From an uncultured Verrucomicrobia subdivision 3 bacterium (GTDB taxonomy: Bacteria > Verrucomicrobiota > Verrucomicrobiia > Limisphaerales > DASXHY01), in assembly GCA_937890005.1 (NCBI GenBank), contig CALBZA010000030.1:1-35735 (forward strand): 35,735 nucleotides of DNA, read 5' to 3'. Position numbers and translations under genes: made by a program. Under the pieces are notes generated by a model. The model ran no database searches. It worked only from the letters and a program-made list of their open reading frames with translations, and had not been told where the DNA came from. Shown one piece after another: positions 8,678 through 19,997 of this stretch; within the stretch, counting starts at the first letter, position 1; every line of letters begins with the position of its first letter.

Positions 8678-11005
8678 GTGAAGTTCAAGCCCGCACGTCT
8701 GGCCCCGGCCATCATTGCCCTATCTGTGCTTGTGCTGGTCTGCGCTGGACATTTTTCCGGTTGGAAAGCCCTGGAGCACCTTGAACGTCTCACATTCGAT
8801 CTGCGAGTGCGCGAAGCGCTTCAGCACTCCCCCGCTGTAGCAACCAACCTTGGCTTTGTTTACATCGATGATGAAAGCATCGACTTCGTTCGAGACAACA
8901 AAGTTCTCGGCTACAACTATGGCCTCTACTGGCCGCGCCAGGTCTATGGTCGGTTGGTAAAAGAACTCTCAGACCAAGGAGCGAAGGCAGTTGGATTCGA
9001 CATCATTTTCGGAGAGCTTCGCCCCGACCATTCGCCGGCGGCAATGGCCCGAGGCGGCTTGAAAGAATCTGATGACTTCTTTGCTCTCCACATGAAGGAG
9101 GCCGGGAACGTGATCCTGGCGGAAGCAAAAAAACTTAGCCCTCCGGCTCTTTTCAAAACAAACGCCCTCGCGCTGGGCGACATCACGACCGACGCGGCAA
9201 AAGATTCCGACGGAGTGCTCCGTCGTGCAAGCGCGTTTCACATCCGCACCAACTGGCATCCCGCCTTGAAGCTGATAGAAGCCGACCCCGATTACGGTGT
9301 GGAACTGAAAAATGCGCGGATCGAAACCAACTCACTCGTGCTTACTCGCGACGAAGATCCAATCGTCATTCCGCTTGATGACCAGGGCCGGTTTGATCTC
9401 GCCGACGTCGTTGGACTGCCGGAGGGCGTTGAACGGAAGGAGCTGCCCTTCACCACTGAACGAATCTGGAACATGGGAATTGTCCTTGCCGCGCAGGAAT
9501 TGAAGCTTGATCTCGAGAATCCCGAAATCGATGCACGAAACCGCACGATTACACTGCGCGGAGAAAATGGAATTCGTCGGGTGTTGCCGGTCGATTCGGA
9601 TGGTTGCTTCTACATTGATTGGTCGCTCACTTATGACGACCCGCGGCTTTTCAAAGAGCCGATCCACAAATTGTTGCTTCAAAATCGCTGGCGTCTGGAT
9701 GGGAGCAACAACATTCCGAGCACCTGGGCTGGAAAACTCGCCCTTGTCGGTTCGAGCGCACTTGGAAACGATCTCACCGACCGCGGCGCCACCCCGTTGG
9801 AAAAAGAAACCCTGCTGGCGAGTGCGCACTGGAATGTCGCGAATTCTGTCCTGACCGGACGCTTCATCCGTCGTTCATCCGCTGCCGTTGACCTGGCAAT
9901 TCTATGCGCGATGGTGGGTGGAGCGGCGTTTGTAACCTGGCGACTCCGAATTCTCCTCGCGAGCTTTCTGATCTGGGTCATGATCGTCGGCTACCTCGCG
10001 ATTGCCTGGCTGCTTTACATTGACCAACGCTACTGGATTCCCGTCATCGCGCCTCTTGGAGGAGCGCTCGTCATGACGTATGTCTGCCTCGTGACATGGC
10101 GGGTCGTGTTCGAACAGACAGAGCAACGGCGCGTCAAATCCATCTTTTCACGAATTGTTTCACCCAACATTGTCCACGAACTTCTGGGTGCGGAAAAACT
10201 TTCGCTCGGTGGCGCGCGACGCGAGGTCACGGTTCTCTTCGCAGACATTCGCGGATTCACGGAGTTCACGGACACAACACAAGAACGGGCGGAAGAATAT
10301 ATTGCCTCACAAAAGCTTTCCGATGCCGAACGGGAACATTTTTACGACGAACAAGCTCGTGAAACGCTGCAGACGGTCAACACCTACCTTGCCCTCGTGG
10401 CCGACATCGTCAAGAAGCACGACGGCACGCTGGACAAATACATCGGTGACTGCGTGATGGCGTTTTGGGGTGCACCGACGCCGAATCCCAATCATGCCTG
10501 CGACTGCGTCAAAGCAGCGATTGAAGCTCAACAATGCCTCGACGAATTGAATCAGCGGCGTCTTGCTGCAAACCGCAAACTGGAAATTGAAAACAGCGCC
10601 CGGGCATCGGCCGGTCTTCCTCTCAAACCGCTGTTTCCAGTCCTGACTCTCGGCAGTGGCATCAATACAGGTTTCGTCACGGTGGGACTGATGGGCTCGG
10701 AGGATCATATTTCCAACTACACCGTCTTTGGCCGGGAAGTGAATCTGGCGAGCCGGTTGGAAAGCCTTTCCGGGCGGGGACGCATTCTGATCAGCCAATC
10801 GACCTACGAACATCTTCAGAAAACCAATCCTGCCCTCGCCAGCAGTTGCGTCGCGCTCCCGCCGGCAACGGTCAAAGGCATCCGATCAGCAGTGAAAATA
10901 TTCGAGGTTCCATGGCGGAAGAATCCAGGAACGGAAATCATTTCGCAGCGACCCGCCACCGATACTTCCTTGCTGGCAGCGAAGCGCGATACCAGCACCA
11001 ACTGA
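8678..11005 (+). CDS. CHASE2-domain class III nucleotide cyclase
   Basis: A membrane sensor of 775 residues: one N-terminal membrane segment (about 9-27), a large extracytoplasmic CHASE2 domain (about 35-395, with FVYIDDESIDFV and GAKAVGFDIIFGE), three membrane segments (about 402-480), then a class III cyclase domain (about 510-750). Catalytic features are visible: metal aspartates D523 (FADIRGF) and probably the DKYIGD motif (586-591), base-selecting K587, and transition-state N689 and R693 in VNLASRLES. The Lys argues for ATP and cAMP. The catalytic domain is enlarged by about 20 residues between the two metal motifs and again around 630-655. The start is GTG with no visible ribosome site; I keep it because the membrane segment begins directly after. 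It probably senses an envelope signal together with the upstream FecR protein. Confidence 0.9.
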   Translation: MKFKPARLAPAIIALSVLVLVCAGHFSGWKALEHLERLTFDLRVREALQHSPAVATNLGFVYIDDESIDFVRDNKVLGYNYGLYWPRQVYGRLVKELSDQGAKAVGFDIIFGELRPDHSPAAMARGGLKESDDFFALHMKEAGNVILAEAKKLSPPALFKTNALALGDITTDAAKDSDGVLRRASAFHIRTNWHPALKLIEADPDYGVELKNARIETNSLVLTRDEDPIVIPLDDQGRFDLADVVGLPEGVERKELPFTTERIWNMGIVLAAQELKLDLENPEIDARNRTITLRGENGIRRVLPVDSDGCFYIDWSLTYDDPRLFKEPIHKLLLQNRWRLDGSNNIPSTWAGKLALVGSSALGNDLTDRGATPLEKETLLASAHWNVANSVLTGRFIRRSSAAVDLAILCAMVGGAAFVTWRLRILLASFLIWVMIVGYLAIAWLLYIDQRYWIPVIAPLGGALVMTYVCLVTWRVVFEQTEQRRVKSIFSRIVSPNIVHELLGAEKLSLGGARREVTVLFADIRGFTEFTDTTQERAEEYIASQKLSDAEREHFYDEQARETLQTVNTYLALVADIVKKHDGTLDKYIGDCVMAFWGAPTPNPNHACDCVKAAIEAQQCLDELNQRRLAANRKLEIENSARASAGLPLKPLFPVLTLGSGINTGFVTVGLMGSEDHISNYTVFGREVNLASRLESLSGRGRILISQSTYEHLQKTNPALASSCVALPPATVKGIRSAVKIFEVPWRKNPGTEIISQRPATDTSLLAAKRDTSTN

Positions 11006-11057
11006 CCGATTCGGGTTTTGGAATCGTCAACGGAAACCCTTTTGTTACAGTCCCGCC

Positions 11058-11546
11058 ATGCGAACTGCCATTTACCCGGGAAGTTTCGATCCGCTCACGA
11101 ACGGGCATCTCGACGTGATTGAACGGGCGATCAAACTTTTCGACCAGGTTATTGTCGCCGTCGCCCATAACGAGAGTAAACAGGCCTTGTTCACCATCGA
11201 CGAGCGCATTGCACTCGTGCGAGATGCCGTGCGGAATCTTCCGAATGTCGAGGTGGACACCTTCGAAAATCTCCTCGTGAACTATGCCGAACGACGTTCC
11301 GCCCACGCGATCATCCGGGGACTGCGCGCCGTCTCCGACTTTGAATTTGAATTCCAGCTGGCCCTGATGAACCGTAAGCTCAACGAACGAGTGGAAACGA
11401 TTTTCATGATGCCCAAGGATACCTACACATTTCTGAGTTCCAGAATCATCAAGGAGATCGCCCGTCTGGGAGGGGACATCAGCACGTTTGTGCCGGAGAA
11501 CGTGCGCGAAGCCCTCACGACGAAAATAAAAACTGTTCCGGGCTGA
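11058..11546 (+). CDS. coaD: phosphopantetheine adenylyltransferase
   Basis: CoaD, 162 residues, the normal length. It joins 4'-phosphopantetheine and ATP to give dephospho-CoA and pyrophosphate, the penultimate step of CoA synthesis in the cytosol. The nucleotidyltransferase signature YPGSFDPLTNGH (residues 6-17, ending in the catalytic His) is intact, as are RGLRAVSDFEFEFQLALMNR and the C-terminal TFLSSRIIKEIARLGGD. It opens a tightly packed run leading to ACP-dependent lipid synthesis, so CoA supply and acyl-chain synthesis are encoded together. There are only 52 bases after the cyclase gene and no obvious promoter. Confidence 0.97.
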   Translation: MRTAIYPGSFDPLTNGHLDVIERAIKLFDQVIVAVAHNESKQALFTIDERIALVRDAVRNLPNVEVDTFENLLVNYAERRSAHAIIRGLRAVSDFEFEFQLALMNRKLNERVETIFMMPKDTYTFLSSRIIKEIARLGGDISTFVPENVREALTTKIKTVPG

Positions 11547-11556
11547 TTTTTGACTT

Positions 11557-12039
11557 ATGCCACTGCTGGTAAACCTCCGTCACCTCGAAGAAGAGGGACT
11601 CGAACTCAATGGAGAATTGGCGGTCGAAGAACTCGACTTCGATCTGCGGGATGAAATGGTTCAGGCCAATTCCCCGTTGGAATACGACTTTTCCGTGGAG
11701 CGACTTGAGACAAGTCTCCTGGCTCAGGGAAGCCTGCACCTGTGGCTCGATTGCCAGTGCGTGCGTTGCCTGAAACCGTTCCGATACAGGCTGGAACTGG
11801 AGGATTGGACTGCGCATTTTCCTCTGGAAGGAGATGAAAAGGCGTCCATTTCAGGCGATTTCGTGGACTTGACGCCCCAGATACGCGAAGATATTCTCCT
11901 CGAGTTTCCGCAACATCCGTTGTGTGAGGCGGATTGTCGCGGCTTGCCGAATACCAACTCTGGCAAGTCTAACACCAGCGATTCCACCAGGACGGAACAG
12001 CCGTCTGCGTGGGCGGAGTTGGATAAACTGAAGTTGTAA
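11557..12039 (+). CDS. yceD: YceD/DUF177 family protein
   Basis: A protein of 160 residues of the YceD (DUF177) family, almost always encoded directly before rpmF, as here. Family marks are the CQCVRCLKPF segment (about 67-76), LTPQIREDILLEFPQHPLC, and a further Cys in CEADCRGL, which together may hold a metal. Family members have been linked to 23S rRNA and ribosome maturation; the molecular role is not settled. It lies ten bases after coaD and 14 before rpmF. Confidence 0.9.
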   Translation: MPLLVNLRHLEEEGLELNGELAVEELDFDLRDEMVQANSPLEYDFSVERLETSLLAQGSLHLWLDCQCVRCLKPFRYRLELEDWTAHFPLEGDEKASISGDFVDLTPQIREDILLEFPQHPLCEADCRGLPNTNSGKSNTSDSTRTEQPSAWAELDKLKL

Positions 12040-12053
12040 CGAGAATTTAGATT

Positions 12054-12242
12054 ATGGGCGTTCCAAAACGAAAACCGTCGAAAAGCCGCCAGCGCATGCG
12101 CCGTGCCTACAACAGCGTCATGACCCTGCCGCAACTCAGCACCTGTCCTCAGTGCGCTGCGCCGTATGTCCCACACCGGGTTTGCCCCGCGTGCGGCTTC
12201 TACAAGGGACGCCAGGTCATCACCGTTACCGCTGGAGCTTAA
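12054..12242 (+). CDS. rpmF: 50S ribosomal protein L32, zinc-binding form
   Basis: L32, 62 residues, part of the large ribosomal subunit. The N-terminus MGVPKRKPSKSRQRMRRA is typical. The four zinc cysteines are present (CPQC near residue 31, CPAC near 44), so this is the C+ form. It keeps the widespread yceD-rpmF-plsX-fabH order. Confidence 0.97.
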   Translation: MGVPKRKPSKSRQRMRRAYNSVMTLPQLSTCPQCAAPYVPHRVCPACGFYKGRQVITVTAGA

Positions 12243-12254
12243 TTTCAGTTAAGG

Positions 12255-12290
12255 GCGCAAGGATGTGAGTCTTTTGCGCTCTTTTCTTTT
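12255..12290 (+). terminator. hairpin plus T-rich run abutting the plsX start codon
   Basis: GCGCAA (12255-12260) pairs with TTGCGC (12274-12279) around a 13-base loop, followed by T-C-TTTT-C-TTTT, which ends exactly where the plsX ATG begins (12291). It looks like a partial terminator or attenuator for the rpmF message. It also leaves no room for a Shine-Dalgarno site before plsX. Confidence 0.5.
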
Positions 12291-13328
12291 ATGCGAATAG
12301 CTGTGGATGTCATGGGTGGCGACCACGGAAGTACGGTCGTCATCGAAGGCGTCAAACGGGCTCTCGAAGCAGATTCGGCAATTACCTCCGTCTTTCTGGT
12401 CGGAAACGAGGCCGAGATTCAATCCGCCCGTCGGAAACATCATCTCGACGATCCACGGACGCAGATCGTCCACGCCAGCGAAGTGCTGACGATGGAAGAC
12501 AAGCCGCTTGAGGGCATCCGCCGGAAAAAAGATTCCTCGATGGTTCGCGCCATCGAGCTCGTTTACGAAGGAAAAGCGGACGCAGTCATTTCTCCGGGAA
12601 ATACCGGCGCGCTCGTCGCTGGTTCGATGAAGCTCCGCCGCCTGGAAGGAGTCAAACGGCCGGCCATCGCCACCCGGATGCCTTCCAAAACCTGCGATTT
12701 CATTCTGCTTGATGCGGGCGCCAATGACGTCTGTGAACCACTGCACCTCGCGCAGTTCGCGGTCATGGGAAACATCTACGCCAAGGAAATCCTCGGCCTG
12801 TCCAATCCGCGAATCGGCGTGCTCAGCAACGGCTCCGAGGAAACAAAGGGCAATGAACTGACACGCGGGGCCGCCAAACTGTGCTCGCAACTCGGACTCA
12901 ATTTCATCGGGTACGTTGAAGGGTTCGATCTGTTCGATGATGCCGTGGATGTGGTCGTAACCGACGGCTTCACGGGAAACGTTGTCCTGAAAACAGCCGA
13001 GAGCCTCAGCCGTGCGATGATGCATTTGTTGAAGAAGGAGCTGACTTCAAGCCCGATGCGGAAGTTCGGCGCCAGGCTCGCGAAGGGTGCGTTTGTCCAA
13101 TTGAAGAAGCGCGTCGATCCGGAAGTTTATGGCGGCGCGGTGCTGCTGGGTCTGAACGGCATCGTCGTCAAAGCACACGGTTCCTCGCGCGAAAGAGCCA
13201 TCGCCAACGCAATTCGCGTCGCCACCGAGGAAATTTCTCACGGGATCAATCCCATCATTTCGCAACAGATCAGCCGCGCCAACGAACGTCTCGCGGCGAC
13301 TGAAACCACTTCCTCTGTCCCCGCATGA
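12291..13328 (+). CDS. plsX: phosphate acyltransferase PlsX
   Basis: PlsX, 345 residues, the full family length. It converts acyl-ACP and phosphate to acyl-phosphate, the donor for PlsY in phosphatidic acid synthesis, on the cytosolic face of the membrane. The N-terminal MRIAVDVMGGDHG, the SPGNTGALVAGS loop (about 100-110), LLDAGAN, and the C-terminal GGAVLLGLNGIVVKAHGSS are all intact. The stop overlaps the fabH start (ATGA), showing coupled translation. The start codon follows directly after a T-rich hairpin. Confidence 0.97.
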   Translation: MRIAVDVMGGDHGSTVVIEGVKRALEADSAITSVFLVGNEAEIQSARRKHHLDDPRTQIVHASEVLTMEDKPLEGIRRKKDSSMVRAIELVYEGKADAVISPGNTGALVAGSMKLRRLEGVKRPAIATRMPSKTCDFILLDAGANDVCEPLHLAQFAVMGNIYAKEILGLSNPRIGVLSNGSEETKGNELTRGAAKLCSQLGLNFIGYVEGFDLFDDAVDVVVTDGFTGNVVLKTAESLSRAMMHLLKKELTSSPMRKFGARLAKGAFVQLKKRVDPEVYGGAVLLGLNGIVVKAHGSSRERAIANAIRVATEEISHGINPIISQQISRANERLAATETTSSVPA

Positions 13329-14362
13329 GTTCATCCACTACTCAAATCTTCAAAAATCCACGAGCCAAACACAATTTTCAGGGCCGAACATGCTCCGTCG
13401 CGGCGGTCGGCTCTTATGTGCCCTCCAAAGTGCTCACGAACGCCGATCTCGAGAAGATGGTGGACACAAGCGACGAATGGATCACCACCCGCACCGGCAT
13501 CAAGGAGCGGCATATCGCGGCGGAGAACGAATTCACCTCCGACCTTGCAGCGGAAGCAGCACGGCGCGCCATGCAAAAGGCCGGCATCACGGCCGATCAG
13601 ATCGATTTGGTCATTGTCGCCACGATCACTCCGGACATGCCCTTTCCTTCAACAGCCTGTCTGGTTCAGCACAAAATCGGTGCGAAACGCGCGGCAGCAT
13701 TCGACCTTGAAGCCGCTTGCTCTGGATTCATCTACGCACTCGAAATCGGTCAGCAGTTCATCATGTCGCGCACCTACGACACGGTGCTCGTAATCGGCGC
13801 AGAAAAGCTTTCTTCGATCACAGACTGGAAGGATCGCAACACCTGCGTCCTGTTCGGCGATGGAGCCGGCGCCGCAATTCTGCAAAGCCGCCCAAGTTCG
13901 CATGGCTTGCTCACAGCGGTCATGGGTGCCGATGGCGAGAAGTCCGATCTGCTTTTCATGCCCGCGGGTGGGAGCCGCTGCCCTGCTTCGCTGGAGACCG
14001 TCAACAACCGGCTGCACTATCTGCGGATGGAAGGAAAGGAAACCTTCAAAAACGCGGTGCAGGCGATGAACACGGCTGCGAGTGAAGCATTACGTCGATG
14101 CGAAATCGATATTTCGAAGATCAAATGCATCATCCCGCATCAGGCCAACCGCCGCATCATCGATGCGGTGGGCGAACGCCTCGGAGCCAGGCCGGAACAG
14201 CTGTTCATTAATCTGGACAAATACGGAAACACCTCCGCTGCATCCGTCGCAATCGCCCTGGATGAAGCCGTCAGCTCCGGCCGTATCCAGCGGGGAGATT
14301 TGATTCTTCTCGTGGTGTTTGGCGCCGGCCTGACGTGGGGTGCGGCGGTGATTGAATGGTAA
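13325..14362 (+). CDS. fabH: beta-ketoacyl-ACP synthase III
   Basis: FabH, 345 residues. It condenses acetyl-CoA with malonyl-ACP to start fatty-acid synthesis in the cytosol. The catalytic triad is visible: C132 in AACSGF, H272 in PHQANRR, and N302 in YGNTSAAS. An N-terminal tail of about 20 residues precedes the usual start of the fold (CSVAAVGSYVPSKVLTN); it is retained because the ATG overlaps the plsX stop by four bases. It is the last recognisable gene of the lipid run. Confidence 0.97.
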   Translation: MSSSTTQIFKNPRAKHNFQGRTCSVAAVGSYVPSKVLTNADLEKMVDTSDEWITTRTGIKERHIAAENEFTSDLAAEAARRAMQKAGITADQIDLVIVATITPDMPFPSTACLVQHKIGAKRAAAFDLEAACSGFIYALEIGQQFIMSRTYDTVLVIGAEKLSSITDWKDRNTCVLFGDGAGAAILQSRPSSHGLLTAVMGADGEKSDLLFMPAGGSRCPASLETVNNRLHYLRMEGKETFKNAVQAMNTAASEALRRCEIDISKIKCIIPHQANRRIIDAVGERLGARPEQLFINLDKYGNTSAASVAIALDEAVSSGRIQRGDLILLVVFGAGLTWGAAVIEW

Positions 14363-14410
14363 ATGCCCCTTTGACGGAGAGGGCGCGTGTGCTAGTTTGA
14401 GTCCGCTTCT

Positions 14411-14737
14411 ATGAGCGCGAGAAAAATTGTAAACGGTGGATCGCTTCCGAACGTTACAGTCGAAGCGCGTCAGACACGGCTTACGTTGTCCCCCGATTCG
14501 GTGATCATCCACAAAAACGGCATTGAATTCCGGAGCGCTTCGGCGTTCTCACCGTGGACGGAAATGACGCTTTCGCTGCGCTCGCCCCAGGACAACACCA
14601 AGATCAATTGCTGCGGCGTTGTCATTTCCTGCACCGGTAACAAGCACACGGGCTATCACGTTTCCATGGTGTTCACAAACGTTTCGAAACAGGCCCAGGC
14701 GCGCCTGACTTCCATGGCTCAGGCGACCATGCACTGA
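14411..14737 (+). CDS. PilZ-like domain protein
   Basis: A small protein of 108 residues without signal peptide or membrane segment. The pattern is that of a PilZ-type beta barrel: the strand pair VIIHKNGIEFRSAS, then EMTLSLRSP, then GVVISCTGNKHTGYHVSMVFTNVSKQAQARLTSM, which resembles the end of PilZ domains. The c-di-GMP contacts (RxxxR and D/NxSxxG) are not clearly present, so it may belong to the non-binding PilZ class that works with pilus ATPases. It lies 102 bases before pilT, which supports a motility or pilus link. Family assignment is from sequence pattern only. Confidence 0.6.
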   Translation: MSARKIVNGGSLPNVTVEARQTRLTLSPDSVIIHKNGIEFRSASAFSPWTEMTLSLRSPQDNTKINCCGVVISCTGNKHTGYHVSMVFTNVSKQAQARLTSMAQATMH

Positions 14738-14839
14738 GTTTTCTTCTGCCTGGCGGGGCATTCCTCCCGCAGATGGATTTTCTTCGCGAACCACTTTCCT
14801 GTTGGCTCGCAATGTTGCTCTGATACGCTCCCGGTCCGT

Positions 14840-15928
14840 ATGGAATTGTTTCATAAGATTTTGAAGACGGCAGTGGAGGGTTCTGCTTCGGATATTCACA
14901 TCAAGGTAGGGACCCCGGTCATTTTCCGCATCAGCCGGCAACTCGTCGCCATTGAGTGTCCGTATCCCTCCGAGGATTGGCTCAATTCGGTTGTGAAGCA
15001 GATCACCCCCACTCACCTGGCCAAGAAACTTGAGACCGAACGCGAGGTCGATTTTTCGTATTACCTTCCCGGCGTCGGCCGCTTCAGAACAAACCTTTTC
15101 CAGCAACGCGGACAGTGGGCCCTGGCGATGCGTTTCGTGAAAACACACGTGCCGAGTTTCGAAGAACTGGGACTGCTGCCAGTGGTCAAGAAGATCGCGG
15201 AATCACCGCGCGGAATCGTTCTGGTGGCGGGTTCCACGGGCTCCGGTAAATCGACCACGCTCGCGGCGATGATCGAGCACGTAAATGCCAATTTCAAAAA
15301 GCACATCGTGACGCTCGAAGACCCGATTGAATTCGTTTTCGAAGACAATCAATCCGTCATCGAACAGCGCGAAGTCGGACTGGACACACTTTCATTCCAC
15401 CACGCGCTCAAACACGTGCTGCGTCAGGACCCCGACATCATCATGCTCGGCGAAATGCGCGATGCCGTGAGCTTCACGGCTGCGATGAGCGCCGCCGACA
15501 CGGGTCACCTCGTATTTTCAACGCTTCACACGACAAATGCATCCCAGTCGATCAGCCGTATTCTCGACTTTTTCAAGGCAGAGGAACGCGAGCAGATCCG
15601 GCGTCAGCTCAGCGGCTGTTTGCAGGCGGTCGTTTGTCAGCGCATGGCCACCACGGTTTCAGGCACAATGACACCTGCGCTTGAAATTCTCATCAACACG
15701 CCAACCGTGAAGAAGCTCATTGAGGAAAACCGCCTCGACAAGCTTGCCGCTGCGATCGAAACCGGCACTGAAGACGGAATGCTCAACTTCAACCAGGCGC
15801 TGTTCCAACTGGTGAAGGATGGCAAGGTGAGCCAGAAGGAAGCTTTGGCAAAGGCCACCAACCCGCAGGCACTCGAAATGAATTTCAAGGGCATCTTCCT
15901 CGACGAAGGCCGGCGCATTCTCGGCTGA
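14840..15928 (+). CDS. pilT: type IV pilus retraction ATPase PilT
   Basis: PilT-type secretion ATPase, 362 residues, which as a cytosolic hexamer depolymerises type IV pili. Visible parts are the N-terminal PAS-like domain (SASDIHIKVGTPVIFRI), Walker A GSTGSGKST (131-139), the Asp box TLEDPIEF (about 158-165), Walker B DPDIIMLGEMRD (198-208) and the His box HLVFSTLHTTNA. The PilT signature AIRNLIRE appears as the variant TVKKLIEE. There is no zinc CxxC pair, which agrees with PilT rather than PilB. No pilin or pilC is nearby; the extension-ATPase relative lies at 25.9-27.7 kb. Confidence 0.93.
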   Translation: MELFHKILKTAVEGSASDIHIKVGTPVIFRISRQLVAIECPYPSEDWLNSVVKQITPTHLAKKLETEREVDFSYYLPGVGRFRTNLFQQRGQWALAMRFVKTHVPSFEELGLLPVVKKIAESPRGIVLVAGSTGSGKSTTLAAMIEHVNANFKKHIVTLEDPIEFVFEDNQSVIEQREVGLDTLSFHHALKHVLRQDPDIIMLGEMRDAVSFTAAMSAADTGHLVFSTLHTTNASQSISRILDFFKAEEREQIRRQLSGCLQAVVCQRMATTVSGTMTPALEILINTPTVKKLIEENRLDKLAAAIETGTEDGMLNFNQALFQLVKDGKVSQKEALAKATNPQALEMNFKGIFLDEGRRILG

Positions 15929-15955
15929 GAAATTCTTCCAGTTCAGAACAGGACA

Positions 15956-15980
15956 GGCGGCAAGCGATTGCCGCCTTTTT
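15956..15980 (+). terminator. intrinsic terminator of pilT
   Basis: An eight-bp perfect stem (GGCGGCAA, 15956-15963, with TTGCCGCC, 15968-15975), loop GCGA, then TTTTT. It lies between the convergent pilT and waaA genes. Confidence 0.9.
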
Positions 15981-15983
15981 CGT

Positions 15984-17312
15984 TCAGGCAATCTCCCGGA
16001 TATAGATGTCCTGGTCGCCGAGATTCCGCACGATCATCTCGACGGTGCGCTCGATGGCACCGAGATTTTCACGAACCACCTTTCGGGCGTTGCGTCCAAG
16101 TTCCTCGCGTTTTTCGGGATTTCCGAGAAGCTCTGCCAATGCGGTTTCGAGGCCGGCAGCATCCTGCACCTGCATCGCGCCGGACTGCGCGACGAAGTTC
16201 CTGGCGATGTCCGAAAAATTCTGCATGTGCGGACCGAAAATCATCGGCTTCCCAAGCGCACCGGGTTCGATGGGATTCTGTCCGCCCTGCCCTTTCAAGC
16301 TCTTGCCGACGAAGATCACCGTGGCGTGCTCGTAGAAATATTTGAGTTCGCCCGTGGTGTTCACCAGCAGGCAATCGACCTCGCCCGGCTGCAACTGAGT
16401 TCCTGCCGTGATTTCACTGCGGAAAATGAACTTCACCCCCCGTTCCTGAAGCTCGCGTCCCACTTCCCGTCCGCGTTCGAAATGGCGCGGCACAAGGACC
16501 AGAAAAACGTTCGGAAACTTCTGCCGCAACCGCAGAAACTGTTCGGCCAGCAGCGCCTCCTCCCCAGCATGTGTGCTTCCAGCCACCAGCAACAGCGCGT
16601 CTTTGGGACATCCCACCTGTTGCAACATTCGCGGCACATCCAGCACGCGCTTCTCGTCCAGCTTCGCGGCATCGTATTTCAAACTGCCGACCACATGGAT
16701 GGCTTCCGACCGGCATCCGAGTTCGCGCAGCCGGGCTGCGTCGGCCTCGGTCTGGGTTCCAACACCGGTGAACGACGCAAACAGTTTCCGGAAAATGAAT
16801 CCCCAGCGCCGGTAGCCGCGAAACGAGCGTTCCGACAGCCTTGCGTTCACCAGAAACAGTGGAATTCCAAGTTCTTTGACTCGCCACAGAAAGTTCGGCC
16901 AGATTTCCGCCTCGATCAGCACCACCGCCTTCGGCCGAATCGCGGCCAGCGCGCGCGTCACGTAGGGTCGCCGGTCGATCGGGTAGTAAATCTTCGTGAT
17001 GTGCGTCGGCAGTTTCTTCTGCAATTCACCCATCCCGGTGGTAGTGGTCGTGGAAACCACGATCTTCATGTTGGGAACTCGCGGCTCGAGCGCCCGAATG
17101 AGCTGGGTGCAGATGTTCACCTCCCCGACGCTGACAGCATGCATCCAGAGCACCTGTCGATTGGTAATTGCCTGTTTCACTTTGGCGTCGTACGCGCCGA
17201 AGCGCTGGCCGAATCCCTTCGTCCAGTTACCTCTTCTCCACATGCGCAGAAAGTAATACGGCGCTGATAAAACGAAGAAGATCGAGAAAAGAATGTTATA
17301 GACTGCTCGCAC
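15984..17312 (-). CDS. waaA: 3-deoxy-D-manno-octulosonic acid (Kdo) transferase
   Basis: WaaA (KdtA), 442 residues, a GT-B enzyme that transfers Kdo from CMP-Kdo to the lipid A precursor at the inner face of the inner membrane. It is direct evidence for LPS in this organism. An N-terminal membrane anchor (about 5-22, IFFVLSAPYYFLRMWRRGNW) is followed by MHAVSVGEVN with the family's catalytic Glu (E64), the acceptor-domain region FLVNARLSERSFRGYRR, then GSTHAGEE and NPIEPGALGKPMIFGPHMQNF, the CMP-Kdo side. The start is GTG at 17312. It lies downstream of hppA on the same strand but behind a strong terminator, so it is probably transcribed separately. Confidence 0.95.
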   Translation of the reverse strand: MRAVYNILFSIFFVLSAPYYFLRMWRRGNWTKGFGQRFGAYDAKVKQAITNRQVLWMHAVSVGEVNICTQLIRALEPRVPNMKIVVSTTTTTGMGELQKKLPTHITKIYYPIDRRPYVTRALAAIRPKAVVLIEAEIWPNFLWRVKELGIPLFLVNARLSERSFRGYRRWGFIFRKLFASFTGVGTQTEADAARLRELGCRSEAIHVVGSLKYDAAKLDEKRVLDVPRMLQQVGCPKDALLLVAGSTHAGEEALLAEQFLRLRQKFPNVFLVLVPRHFERGREVGRELQERGVKFIFRSEITAGTQLQPGEVDCLLVNTTGELKYFYEHATVIFVGKSLKGQGGQNPIEPGALGKPMIFGPHMQNFSDIARNFVAQSGAMQVQDAAGLETALAELLGNPEKREELGRNARKVVRENLGAIERTVEMIVRNLGDQDIYIREIA

Positions 17313-17460
17313 TCTGATGCCCGGTTGCGGCGTTATTCTGGGGAAAAACCCGGCTCACGCAATGGCTTTTTCCATGAGCCCAAAAAGAAAATAAACCAGC
17401 CTTTCACCCAACAGTTGGAACGCAGACTCAACGGAAAAACAACGACCCCGGTGAACCAAC

Positions 17461-17495
17461 AAAAAACCGTCCGCCAATCGATGTCGGCGGACGGT
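17461..17495 (-). terminator. strong intrinsic terminator of hppA
   Basis: On the minus strand a ten-bp perfect stem (ACCGTCCGCC with GGCGGACGGT; plus-strand arms 17466-17475 and 17486-17495) is followed by a run of six T (plus-strand A, 17461-17466). It lies 19 bases after the hppA stop. Confidence 0.92.
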
Positions 17496-17513
17496 CGTGA
17501 TATTTCAATCCAT

Positions 17514-19997
<2,484 letters not shown>

